Part shown: positions 47,516-56,686 of the stretch, in pieces
Layout: every line of letters starts with the position of its first letter
Position numbering within the stretch: position 1 is the first letter of the stretch
NCBI RefSeq assembly: GCF_001426585.1
Contig: NZ_LMEI01000011.1
Coordinates: 464,084-528,083, forward strand
Source: Streptomyces sp. Root431
GTDB taxonomy: Bacteria; Actinomycetota; Actinomycetes; Streptomycetales; Streptomycetaceae
Direction: 5' to 3'
DNA: 64,000 nucleotides
Made by a program: the position numbers and the translations under genes
Notes under the pieces: generated by a model
The model's input: the letters and a program-made list of their open reading frames with translations, nothing else
Told to the model about the DNA's origin: nothing
Databases searched by the model: none

Positions 47516-49138
47516 ATGGACAATCAGGGCGGGATCACCGTGCAGCGGGCACTCGAACTCCCGGGGCTGCGCAGCGGGCTCCCGGAGGTCGTCGCCGGTG
47601 CGGACCGGCTGCACCGCACGGTGCGCTGGGTGCACGCGGGCGAGGTGCCGAACATCGCGTCGCTGCTCAAGGGCGGCGAGCTGCTGCTCACGACGGGCCT
47701 CGGACTGGGCACCCGCCCGGCCGAACAGCGCGCCTTCGTCCGCCGCCTGGCGGACCGCGGCATCGCGGCGCTCGTCGTCGAGCTGGGCCCGCGCTTCGCC
47801 CGCCTCCCGGCGACGATAGTGGAGACCGCGCGGGCGGCCGGCCTGCCGCTCGTCCAGCTCCACCGCGAGGTCCCCTTCGTCGCCGTGACGGAGGAGATCC
47901 ACACCGAGATCGTCAACGGCCACTACGCGCTCCTCCGGCAGGCCGAGGAGGTCCACCGGCAGTGCACGGAGGCCCTGCTCGGCGGCGGGGGGATCCCGCA
48001 GGTCCTGCGGATCCTCTCCGACTTCGCCGCGAACCCGGTGTTCCTGGAGACGCCCGACGGCCAGCTGCTGTACGCGGCGGGCACCGAGACCGGCCCCGCG
48101 GACCCGCTCCAGGTCTGGGACGGCCTGCGCGGCCAGCGCGCGGCCCGCGAGTCCGGCCCGCCCACCGGTACGGTCCTCGTCGACGTGCCGGGCGGCGGCC
48201 CCGGTACGGGCTCGGTCCGGGCCCGCCTGGTGCTCCTCGCGGTCTCCGGCGCCCTCTCCCCCGTCCACCGGATGGCGGCCGAGCGGGCGGCGGGCATCCT
48301 CGCGGTCGTCCTCATGCAGGCCCGCCAGGAGGAGGAGCTCGCCGCCCGCGGCCGGGGCGACTTCCTGACGGACCTGGCGGAAGGCCGGATCACCGCGGAG
48401 GCGGCTCCCGCCCAGGCCCGGGTCCTCGGCTTCAAACCGGGCGACGGCCCGCTGCTGCCGGTGGTCATGCGCCTGGCCTCGGAACTCTCCCCGTCGGGCA
48501 ACTGGGCGCTCCTGGCCCGAGCGGTCCTGGAAGAACTGGCTTCGGTCGGCGTCCCGGTCCTCCTGGGCGTCCGCCCCGTGGAAGGCCGGGTCCCCCTCCT
48601 CCTCGGCCTCCGCTCGGAATCGGAACGCACGGCGGTCGCGGACCGGGTCGCGGCGGCGCTCCGCGCGGGCGTCGAACGGGCCGGCCTGGAGCGCTCGGGC
48701 GTCCACCCGCCGGTGGTCGTCGTCGGCGTCGCCGGAAGCTGGGCGGCGGCCTCCGCGGGCCTGAGGCACGCGGCGGAGACGGCGACAGCCGCCCAGGGCC
48801 TCTCCGACCTCCCCTGGTACGACGCCCGCCGCCTCGACATCGACCTCCTCCTGTGGCGCCTCCGCGACCACCCGGACCTGGCCGCCTTCGTGGACCGCGC
48901 CATCGGCCCCCTCCGCGACCACGACCGCACCTCCCGCCCCCCGCTCCTCCCCACCCTGGAGACCTACCTGGCCCACGCGGGCCGCAAGGCCGAAACAGCC
49001 CGCGAACTCCACCTCAACCGCCAGACCCTCTACAACCGCCTGGCCCGCATCTCCGAACTCCTGGGCACCGACCTGGACGACCCCCAAACGGTCCTCGCCC
49101 TCTCCCTGGCCCTGAGAGCCCGCCGCCACGCGACGTAA
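47516..49138 (+). CDS. PucR-family transcriptional regulator
   Basis: 540 aa. The N-terminal PucR domain (residues 8-130) has ITVQRALELPGLRSGLPEVVAGADRLHRTVRWVHAGEV and ELLLTTGLGLG; a GGDEF-like region follows; the C-terminal HTH_30 is LETYLAHAGRKAETARELHLNRQTLYNRLARISELLGTDLDDPQT. PucR proteins usually activate nitrogen-compound catabolism (purines, GABA, polyamines). Divergent to the APC permease and amine oxidase genes, it is the likely regulator of both. No SD precedes the ATG; a TAGCGT box eight bases upstream suggests a leaderless transcript. Confidence 0.93.
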   Translation: MDNQGGITVQRALELPGLRSGLPEVVAGADRLHRTVRWVHAGEVPNIASLLKGGELLLTTGLGLGTRPAEQRAFVRRLADRGIAALVVELGPRFARLPATIVETARAAGLPLVQLHREVPFVAVTEEIHTEIVNGHYALLRQAEEVHRQCTEALLGGGGIPQVLRILSDFAANPVFLETPDGQLLYAAGTETGPADPLQVWDGLRGQRAARESGPPTGTVLVDVPGGGPGTGSVRARLVLLAVSGALSPVHRMAAERAAGILAVVLMQARQEEELAARGRGDFLTDLAEGRITAEAAPAQARVLGFKPGDGPLLPVVMRLASELSPSGNWALLARAVLEELASVGVPVLLGVRPVEGRVPLLLGLRSESERTAVADRVAAALRAGVERAGLERSGVHPPVVVVGVAGSWAAASAGLRHAAETATAAQGLSDLPWYDARRLDIDLLLWRLRDHPDLAAFVDRAIGPLRDHDRTSRPPLLPTLETYLAHAGRKAETARELHLNRQTLYNRLARISELLGTDLDDPQTVLALSLALRARRHAT

Positions 49139-49545
49139 CGGCCGCGGGGGGCGGGGCAGCCCGCCCGGACGGGGCGACGCGCGAAGCGGGTAGCGGGGGG
49201 GCGGGGGCGAAGCCCGTCGCCCTGCTCGGCGGCGCGAAGCCGCCGCGCCGGGGGCAGGGGCAGAACCCCGGCCCTACCCAGGCGGCGCCAAGCCGCCGCA
49301 AAGAGGCGGGGCAGAGCTCGTCGCCCCGCCCGGCAGCGCGAAGCCACCACGCTGGGGGGCAGGGGCAGAACCCCGGGCCCACCCAAGCGGCGCGAAGCCG
49401 CCGCAAGGACGCGAGGGCGAAGCCCCTCGCCCCGCTCGGCGGCGCGAAGCTGCCGCCCCAGGGGGTTCGGGGGCGGAGCCCCCGGTCTCGTCAGAGTTTC
49501 GGGAAGGGGCGGGCGGGGGAGGAAAAACCGCCCCGACCTACCCCC
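49139..49545. repeat. Intergenic 105-bp palindromic repeat array (three units)
   Basis: About 407 bases without coding sequence between convergent pucR and the GT4 gene. GGGGCAGGGGCAGAACCCC occurs at 49251 and again at 49356, and a diverged third copy (GGGTTCGGGGGCGGAGCCCCC) at about 49461: a period of 105 bases. Each unit also carries GGCGGCGCGAAGCCGCC, a 6-bp stem with a five-base loop, and GGGG-CAGAA-CCCC hairpins. The region could act as a double terminator. I recall similar GC-rich palindromes in other Streptomyces intergenic regions. Confidence 0.8.
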
Positions 49546-50664
49546 TCAGCGCCCCGCCAACTCGTCGTACACACTCAGCACGTGCGCCACCGTCTCGTCC
49601 TCCGTCGGCCACGTCCCCGCCTGCACCCGCCCCGCCGCCGCCAGGTCCATCCGCCGTTCGGCGTCCTCCAACAGCCCCCGCACGGCGAACGCGAGGGCCT
49701 CCGCGTCCCCGTACGGCACCAGTTCGGCCGCGTCGCCGACCAGTTCCGGGACTCCGCCGACCGCCGTCGCGACCAGCGGTACGCCGAGCCGAAGCGCCTC
49801 CTGCGCGAGCAGGGAGCGGGCCTCCCGGCGTGACGGGAGGACCGCGACGTCGGCCGCGGCCAGCAGCTCCGCGACGTCGTCGCGCCGCCCGATCAGCCGC
49901 ACCGCGAGCCCCTCCGCGGTGATCCGCCGCTGCAGCGCGGCCCGTTCGCGTCCCTCGCCCGCGATGACGAGCAGCGGCTGCGGGTCGAGGTCCCGCCACA
50001 GCCGTGCCGCGTCGAGCAGCGTCCGGTATCCCCGGCCCCGTTCGAGCGCCCCGACGGCCATCAGCAACGGACGGTCGACCGCGCCCAGTTCGGCGCGGGC
50101 CTTGCCGTCGTGGAGGCAGACGGGCCCCCGCGCGGCCGGCACGGTGACGGGCGCGAGCCGGGCGTCCCGCGCCCCCCGCCGCCGCGCCCGGTCGACGAGT
50201 TCGGACGAGGTGCCGAGGACGACGGACGCGGCCCGTACGGTCCTGCGCTCCAGGAGCCGCTGCACCCCGCCCCGCGCCCCGTCGAGGTGGTTGCGGCTGT
50301 GCCAGGTCGTGACGAGCGGCGTGCGCCCGCCACCGGAGGGTCCTCCGCAGAAGGGCGCCCCACCGGACGGCGCCGACAGCGCGAGCGCGGCCCGCACGGA
50401 GGCCTGGAGCCCGTGCGCGTGGACCACGTCCGCGCCGATGCAGGCGTTACGGAGCGCGGTGACGGTCGCGGGGTCCCCGAGGCGCGGCAGGGGCACGAAG
50501 TGCGCGCCCGCGCCGAGGTAGTCGTAGAGACGGTCGAGTTCCGGCGGGGCGCACACGGTCACCCGCACGCCCCTCGCCACAAGGCCCGAGGCGAGTGATC
50601 GGACGTGAGAGCTGCTGCCCGCGCTGCCGCCGCCCAGCACTTGGACCGTACGGAGCTGTGTCAC
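49546..50664 (-). CDS. GT4-family glycosyltransferase
   Basis: 372 aa. It opens TVQVLGGGSAGSSSHVRSLASGLVARGVRVTVCAP, a GT-B donor/acceptor pattern for GT4 enzymes; the C-terminal half has PLLMAVGALERGRGYRTLLDAARLW and ALRLGVPLVATAVGGVPELV. The start is the GTG at 50664 (VTQLRTVQVLGGG), without a clear SD; the frame extends to 50751. It precedes a MraY-like membrane protein, so the pair may build a lipid-linked glycan; this is inference. Confidence 0.88.
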   Translation of the reverse strand: MTQLRTVQVLGGGSAGSSSHVRSLASGLVARGVRVTVCAPPELDRLYDYLGAGAHFVPLPRLGDPATVTALRNACIGADVVHAHGLQASVRAALALSAPSGGAPFCGGPSGGGRTPLVTTWHSRNHLDGARGGVQRLLERRTVRAASVVLGTSSELVDRARRRGARDARLAPVTVPAARGPVCLHDGKARAELGAVDRPLLMAVGALERGRGYRTLLDAARLWRDLDPQPLLVIAGEGRERAALQRRITAEGLAVRLIGRRDDVAELLAAADVAVLPSRREARSLLAQEALRLGVPLVATAVGGVPELVGDAAELVPYGDAEALAFAVRGLLEDAERRMDLAAAGRVQAGTWPTEDETVAHVLSVYDELAGR

Positions 50665-50772
50665 GCGCCCAAGGATGCCAGCCCGGGCCACCGACCGTAC
50701 GCACGTTCCGGCACCGAAACGGCGTCGTTCCCTTGTACGGAGGGCGTCCACCGTCCGGGCCCGCCCCAGGGT

Positions 50773-51516
50773 TCACTCACCCGGGCGAGCGCACGAAACG
50801 GCGACGCGCTCCCCCCACACCGCTGCGGCGACGAGCCCCGCCGCGTGCGCGAGGAGCCCGAACCGCCCGTTCCCGGCGGCGATCGCGCCGCCGACGGCCG
50901 CGCCGAGGGCGTGCGCGCCGGTGTCACCGAGCATGGTGCGCTCCTCGAGGTCCTCGCCGAGGACCGCCGCCGCCGCACCCATCGGCGCCGCGGCGAGCGA
51001 GCCGCGCAGCAGCCCGGGCGCGCCGAGTGCGAGCACGGTCAGGCCGGCCCGCCCCGGCCGTACGTCCACGAGGTTCACGAGGTGGGCGCTGCCGGCGATG
51101 ACGACGCCGGCCAGGACCTTGTCGAGGGGCCGTTCCTTGAGCATCGCCCCGGCCAGGAGCGAGGCCGCGCCGATGCCGATGAGCTTGACGGCCCCGCTGG
51201 TCATCTCGCCGTCCCGAAGCGCCGTCAGATGCGCCCGGAAGCCCCTCCGGTGGTCGCCGCGCAGATCGTCGTACCGCCCGCAGACGGCCGAGGCCGCGAC
51301 GGCCAGGGCGGCGCCCGGCGCGAGGGGCGCGGCGGCGGCCGCCGAGCCGAACGCGGCGGCGGCACCGGCCTGGAGGAGGACGGGCCGGCCCGCGTAGTTG
51401 ACCCGCTCCCAGCTGCGCGGGTTCCCCGGCGGTCGCCGCTTCAGCTGTCCGTACGCGAGCCGGGTGGCGCCGAAGGCCACGGCGAACGTCCCGACGCGCC
51501 CCAGATCACGCCTCAT
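50773..51516 (-). CDS. MraY-like membrane protein (polyprenyl phosphate GlcNAc-1-P transferase-related)
   Basis: 247 aa with about six to seven hydrophobic segments, mostly Ala/Gly/Leu. Two motifs recall the MraY/WecA family: SAHLVNLVDVRPGRAGL (compare N-L-x-D-G-x-N-G) and MLGDTGAHALGAAVGG (compare L-G-D-T-G-S). It is shorter than MraY and the catalytic Asp pairs are partly missing, so activity is uncertain. The ATG at 51516 has GAGGTG six bases upstream. It lies between recN and the GT4 gene, where mycobacteria have steA and mctB. Confidence 0.75.
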   Translation of the reverse strand: MRRDLGRVGTFAVAFGATRLAYGQLKRRPPGNPRSWERVNYAGRPVLLQAGAAAAFGSAAAAAPLAPGAALAVAASAVCGRYDDLRGDHRRGFRAHLTALRDGEMTSGAVKLIGIGAASLLAGAMLKERPLDKVLAGVVIAGSAHLVNLVDVRPGRAGLTVLALGAPGLLRGSLAAAPMGAAAAVLGEDLEERTMLGDTGAHALGAAVGGAIAAGNGRFGLLAHAAGLVAAAVWGERVAVSCARPGE

Positions 51517-51556
51517 GCCCCGCACCTCAGGTCTGGCCCCACGCCACCCCTCACCG

Positions 51557-53308
51557 TCACCCGTCCGCCCGCGCCGTCGCGAGCAGTTCCTCCGCGTGCG
51601 CCCTGGCCGTCTCGGAGTCCTCCTGGCCGGCGAGCATCCGGGACAGTTCCCGCACGCGCTCCTCGCCTTCCAGGACGGTGACCCCGGACCGGGTCACGGA
51701 ACCGTCGTTGGTCTTCTCGACGAGCAGCTGGCGGTCGGCGAAGGCCGCGACCTGCGGCAGGTGGGTGACGACGACGACCTGCGCGGTCTTGGCGAGCTTG
51801 GCGAGCCGACGCCCGATCTCCACGGCCGCCTTGCCGCCGACGCCCGCGTCGACCTCGTCGAAGAGGTACGTCGGTACGGGGTCGGTCCCCGCGAAGACGA
51901 CCTCCACCGCGAGCATTACGCGGGACAGCTCACCGCCGGACGCGCCCTTGGCGATCGGCCGCGGCGGCGCGCCGGGGTGCGGGGCGAGCAGCAGCTCGAC
52001 CTCGTCGGCCCCGGACGGCCCGTACGCGACCCGCCGGCCGCCGACCTCGACGCCCTCCGGGTCCTCGGTCTGGCTGATGTCGAACGACACGCGCGCGTGC
52101 GGCATGGCGAGCGAGGCGAGCTCGGCGGTGACCGCCCCGGCGAACCGGTCGGCCGTCTCCGTACGGGCGTCGGTGAGCCCCTGGGCGAGGACGGACAGTT
52201 CGTCGCGCAGCCGGTCGCGCTCGGCGGTCAGCTCCTCGACGCGGTCGTCGTCGCCGTCCAGCTCGCCGAGCCGGGCCGCGCTCTCCTCCGCCCAGGCGAG
52301 GACGGACGCCATGCCCTCGCCGGCCCGCCCGTACTTCCGGGTGAGCTGGGTGAGGGCCGCGCGCCGCTCCTCGACGGCGGCGAGCCGCAGCGGGTCGGCG
52401 TCCAGGTCGTCGGCGTATCCGGCGAGCTCCCCGGCCACGTCGCCGAGCAGGATGGAGATCTCCCCCATCCGGTCGGCGAGCGAGGCGAGCGCCGCGTCGT
52501 GGGACCGTACGGCCTCCAGGGCCCGGCCCGCGCCCGCGACGAGGGTCGTCGCGTCGACGGCCTCGGGGTCCTCGGGATTGCCCGCGAGCGCGCCGTGTGC
52601 GAGCGCGGCGGCGGAGGCGAGGGCCTCTGCGTGCCCGAGCCGCTCCGCTTCCGCGGCGAGTTCGACGTCCTCCCCGGCGCGCGGGGTGACGGCCTCGATC
52701 TCGGCGAGCCCGAAGCGCAGCAGATCGGCCTCCTGGGCCCGTTCCCGGGCGCGGGTGGTGATCTCCTCCAGCTCGGCCGTCACGGCACGGAGCCGCTTGT
52801 ACGCCTCGCCGTAGGCGGCGAGCGGGACGGCGACGGCATCGCCGGCGTACCGGTCGAGCGCGCCGCGCTGCCGGGCGGGCTTGAGCAGGCCCTGCTGGTC
52901 GGTCTGGCCGTGGACGGCGACGAGCTCGTCGGCGAGCTCGGCGAGCAGCCCGACGGGCACGGAGCGCCCGCCGAGGTGGGCCCGTGAGCGTCCCTCGGCC
53001 GAGATGGTGCGGCTGACGAGGAGCACGCCCTCGTCGAGCTCCGCCCCGGCCTCCTCCGCGCGGAGGGCGGCGGGCGCGCCCGCGGGCACGCTGATCCGTC
53101 CTTCGACGACGGCCGAGGCCGCGCCGATCCGCACGAGGGCCGGGTCGGCCCGTCCACCGAGCAGCAGGCCCAGACTGGTCACGACCATGGTCTTGCCCGC
53201 ACCGGTCTCACCGGTCACCGCGGTGAAGCCGGGCGACAGCTCGACCACCGCGTCGTCGATGACCCCGAGCGACCGTATCCGCATCTCCTCCAGCACGCCC
53301 CAGACCAT
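51557..53308 (-). CDS. recN: DNA repair protein RecN
   Basis: 583 aa. An SMC-like ATPase: FTAVTGETGAGKTMVVTSLGLLLGGRADPALVR (Walker A, residues ~30-60), a central coiled coil, then KGASGGELSRVMLAVEVVF (ABC signature) and TYLFDEVDAGVGGKAAVEIGRRL (Walker B). It acts in double-strand break repair. The start is uncertain: the ATG at 53308 has AGGGA eight bases upstream; a GTG at 53296 matches the shorter form I recall from other Streptomyces. It is followed by the short MraY-like gene, not by steA. Confidence 0.95.
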   Translation of the reverse strand: MVWGVLEEMRIRSLGVIDDAVVELSPGFTAVTGETGAGKTMVVTSLGLLLGGRADPALVRIGAASAVVEGRISVPAGAPAALRAEEAGAELDEGVLLVSRTISAEGRSRAHLGGRSVPVGLLAELADELVAVHGQTDQQGLLKPARQRGALDRYAGDAVAVPLAAYGEAYKRLRAVTAELEEITTRARERAQEADLLRFGLAEIEAVTPRAGEDVELAAEAERLGHAEALASAAALAHGALAGNPEDPEAVDATTLVAGAGRALEAVRSHDAALASLADRMGEISILLGDVAGELAGYADDLDADPLRLAAVEERRAALTQLTRKYGRAGEGMASVLAWAEESAARLGELDGDDDRVEELTAERDRLRDELSVLAQGLTDARTETADRFAGAVTAELASLAMPHARVSFDISQTEDPEGVEVGGRRVAYGPSGADEVELLLAPHPGAPPRPIAKGASGGELSRVMLAVEVVFAGTDPVPTYLFDEVDAGVGGKAAVEIGRRLAKLAKTAQVVVVTHLPQVAAFADRQLLVEKTNDGSVTRSGVTVLEGEERVRELSRMLAGQEDSETARAHAEELLATARADG

Positions 53309-53419
53309 ACGAGGTTTCCCTGGTCCGATGCGACATCGCCCCGGGCGTAACTCTCCGGCGCGCCGATCGTTCGGGCTGCGGGAGCCGGCGCCGCGAGAAG
53401 CCGGGAGCAGTGCGGTACG

Positions 53420-54336
53420 TCAGTGCGGGGCGCCCCGCCACCCGGATACCGGCAGGGCGAACTTGGCGACCAGCCGGTCCGTGAAGGAGGCGTGGTGCAG
53501 CCGGGCCAGCCGGACGGGGACGGCGCCCCGCCGCACCTCGACCCGCGCGCCCGCCGGAAGCTCCACGGTCCGCCGCCCGTCGCACCACAGCACGCCGTGC
53601 GGGGTGTGCGGCTCGACCTCGACGGCGAGCACCGACTCGGGGGTCGTGATGAGCGGCTTGGCGAACAGCGCGTGCGCCCCGATGGGGACCATGAGCAGGG
53701 CCTCGACCTCCGGCCAGACGACCGGTCCGCCCGCCGAGAAGGCGTACGCGGTGGAGCCGGTCGGTGTCGCGCAGATCACCCCGTCGCAGCCGAAGCCGGT
53801 CACCGGGCGGCCGTCGATCGCGAGCACGACCTCCAGCATCCGCTCCGGGGACACCTTCTGGACGGCCGCCTCGTTGAGGGCCCAGTCGCGGTGCAGGACG
53901 TCGCCGTTCTCGTACACGACGACGTCGAGCGTCATGCGCTCCTCGACCTCGTACGCCTTCGTGACGACGCGGTCGACGACCTTGTCGAGGTCGTCGCGCT
54001 CGGCCTCCGCGAGGAAGCCGACGCGGCCCAGGTTGACCCCGAGCATCGGCACCCCGGAGGCCCGGGAGAATTCGGCGCCGCGCAGCAGCGTGCCGTCGCC
54101 GCCGAGGACGACGAGCAGCTCACAGCCGTCGAGCGCGTCGGAGCAGGCCTCCGGCACCTTCTCCACGGACGGCGGCAGCGGCAGGTCCGAGGCCTCGGCC
54201 TCCAGGACGCGGACGCCGATGCCGCAGCGCAGCAGCCCCAGGACGACCAGTTCGGCGCTGCGCACGGCGGCGGGCCTGCCGGTGTGCGCGAGCAGGAAGA
54301 CGGTGCGTGATGTTCCCGATGGTGCTGCTGTTGAGC

Positions 54337-54340
<4 letters not shown>
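53420..54340 (-). CDS. nadK: NAD kinase
   Basis: 306 aa. The NAD kinase signatures are clear: VVLGGDGTLLRGAEF (GGDGT motif), PMLGVNLGRVGFLAE, NEAAVQK, and the C-terminal catalytic region DGVICATPTGSTAYAFSAGGPVV. It makes NADP from NAD and ATP. The TTG start at 54340 overlaps the tlyA stop by 4 nt and has GGAGG seven bases upstream; rare start codons are consistent with translational coupling. Confidence 0.95.
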
Positions 54341-55152
<812 letters not shown>

Positions 55153-55159
55153 GTTCGGT

Positions 55160-55435
55160 TCAGCTCCTGTTGTCGTGCGGACGGGGTGCGGGGTGTGCGT
55201 CGAGCGAGGTCAGCTCGGCGCGCAGTCCACGGTGTACATCCTCGTACACCTCCAGGTGTCCGTCCGCCGGGAGGTGGTCCACTTCGGCGAGACGCGCCAG
55301 GTGGGCGTCGACGGCGGCGTGGCCGGTGGGCTCCCGGTCGACGCCGAGCGGCGCGGGCGCGGCGGGCGCGTGGTCCTCCGCGGCACCCGTCGCTTCCCGC
55401 TCGGTGGGCTCCGGCTCGGTCGTCGCTTCGCTCAT
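55160..55435 (-). CDS. Small acidic protein of unknown function upstream of tlyA
   Basis: 91 aa. A Glu/Thr/Ala-rich N-terminus precedes a conserved core HAAVDAHLARLAEVDHLPADGHLEVYEDVHRGLRAELTSLD. A short gene of unknown function at the same place in mycobacteria (upstream of tlyA) suggests conservation of this partner. The start codon ATG at 55435 has no clear SD. It is divergent from the SCP2 gene. Confidence 0.75.
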   Translation of the reverse strand: MSEATTEPEPTEREATGAAEDHAPAAPAPLGVDREPTGHAAVDAHLARLAEVDHLPADGHLEVYEDVHRGLRAELTSLDAHPAPRPHDNRS

Positions 55436-55463
55436 CCCCCGACGCTATCGCGAAGCCCTGGGG

Positions 55464-55469
55464 TACGGT
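55464..55469 (+). promoter_or_regulatory. -10-like box before the SCP2-domain gene
   Basis: TACGGT fits TANNNT and lies eight bases before the ATG at 55478, with no SD between. Confidence 0.45.
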
Positions 55470-55477
55470 CGTCCGCG

Positions 55478-55825
55478 ATGGCGACGATCACTGAGTGCCG
55501 TGGCGCACTGGACAGACTTTCGGACAATCTCGCGCGGGCCGACGGCGACGTGCGGGGTGCGACCGCGCTCGACCGCACCCTGAGCTGCCACCTCACGGAC
55601 CTCGACACGACCTTCACGGGCCGTCTCGCGGGCGGCCGGATCGAGGTCGAGGACACGGTGCAGGGCCCGCCGCCGGCGAAGGCGCAGATCCGGCTCGCGA
55701 TGACCGGCGACGACCTGGTGGCGATGGTGGGCGGGGAGCTGAACTTCGCGAAGGCCTGGGCCTCCGGCCGGGTCAGGCTGGAGGCCGGCTTCCGCGACCT
55801 GCTGAAGCTGCGCTCACTTCTGTAG
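55478..55825 (+). CDS. SCP2 sterol-binding-domain protein
   Basis: 115 aa. This small domain protein (ALDRTLSCHLTDLDTTFTGRLAGG ... KAQIRLAMTGDDLVAMVGGELNFAKAWASGRVRLEAGFRDLLKLRSLL) has the SCP2/SterolCP pattern of a beta-sheet lipid-binding fold. It probably binds a hydrophobic ligand in the cytoplasm. The ATG at 55478 lacks an SD, but TACGGT eight bases upstream suggests a leaderless transcript. Its end overlaps the siderophore ATPase gene by 12 bp in convergent orientation. Confidence 0.85.
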   Translation: MATITECRGALDRLSDNLARADGDVRGATALDRTLSCHLTDLDTTFTGRLAGGRIEVEDTVQGPPPAKAQIRLAMTGDDLVAMVGGELNFAKAWASGRVRLEAGFRDLLKLRSLL

Positions 55826-56686
55826 GGCGGGCTCCTGCGCCGCCCCGCGGCCCCGGGCCTTGCGCCCGGCCGGCACGACCAGCGGCGTCCCGGTCTCCGG
55901 GTCCTCGATGATCTGGCAGCGCAGCCCGAAGACCCGCTCGACGAGCTCGGCCGTGACGACCTCGGACGGCGGGCCCTCGGCGACGACCTCGCCGCCGCGG
56001 ACGGCGATGAGGTGGGTCGCGTACCGGGCCGCGTGATTGAGGTCGTGCAGGACGGCGACGAGCGTCCGGCCCTGCGTCTCGTGCAGCTCGGCGCAGAGGT
56101 CGAGGACGTCGATCTGGTGCTGGATGTCGAGGAAGGTCGTCGGCTCGTCGAGGAGCAGCAGCGGCGTCTGCTGGGCGAGCGCCATGGCGATCCAGACGCG
56201 CTGGCGCTGCCCGCCGGAGAGCTCGTCGACGTACCGCTCGGCCAGTTCGGCGACGCCGGTCGAGGCCATCGACTCCTGGACGATCCGCTCGTCCTCGGGC
56301 GACCACTGGCGCAGCAGTCCCTGGTGCGGGTAGCGGCCGCGGGCGACGAGGTCGGCGACGGTGATGCCGTCGGGGGCGATGGAGGACTGGGGCAGCAGGC
56401 CGAGGGTCTTGGCGACCTTCTTGGCGGGCAGGGAGTGGATCGACGCCCCGTCGAGCAGGACGCGGCCCTCGGAGGGCTTCAGCATCCGGGAGAGGGCGCG
56501 CAGGAGGGTCGACTTGCCGCAGGCGTTGGGCCCGACGATGACGGTGAAGGAGTTGTCGGGGATCTCGACGGACAGGTCGCGGGCGATGACCCGCTGTTCG
56601 TACGCGAGGGTGACCGACTCCGCGCTGAGACGCTGCTTCTGCCGACCCGTCATGTCCGTGCTCCTGTTGTCCGTGTTCGTGGTCAT
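55814..56686 (-). CDS. Iron-siderophore ABC transporter ATPase (FecE-like)
   Basis: 290 aa. Walker A VGPNACGKSTLLRALSRML near residue 50; Q-loop GLLPQSS; signature DELSGGQRQRVWIAMAL; Walker B LLLLDEPTTFLD; switch VLHDLNHAARYATHL. The GPNACGKST P-loop and the FLDIQHQID sequence are typical of FecE/FepC siderophore importers. It overlaps the upstream permease gene by 4 nt (ATGA), forming a three-gene operon 58769-55814. It lacks a receptor gene in the window. Confidence 0.94.
   Translation of the reverse strand: MTTNTDNRSTDMTGRQKQRLSAESVTLAYEQRVIARDLSVEIPDNSFTVIVGPNACGKSTLLRALSRMLKPSEGRVLLDGASIHSLPAKKVAKTLGLLPQSSIAPDGITVADLVARGRYPHQGLLRQWSPEDERIVQESMASTGVAELAERYVDELSGGQRQRVWIAMALAQQTPLLLLDEPTTFLDIQHQIDVLDLCAELHETQGRTLVAVLHDLNHAARYATHLIAVRGGEVVAEGPPSEVVTAELVERVFGLRCQIIEDPETGTPLVVPAGRKARGRGAAQEPALQK

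Noticed and set aside
44515..47523. 1002-residue minus-strand frame
   Set aside because: It runs in a different frame through the amine oxidase and APC permease genes and is Arg/His-rich, as expected for an out-of-frame reading of high-GC coding DNA.
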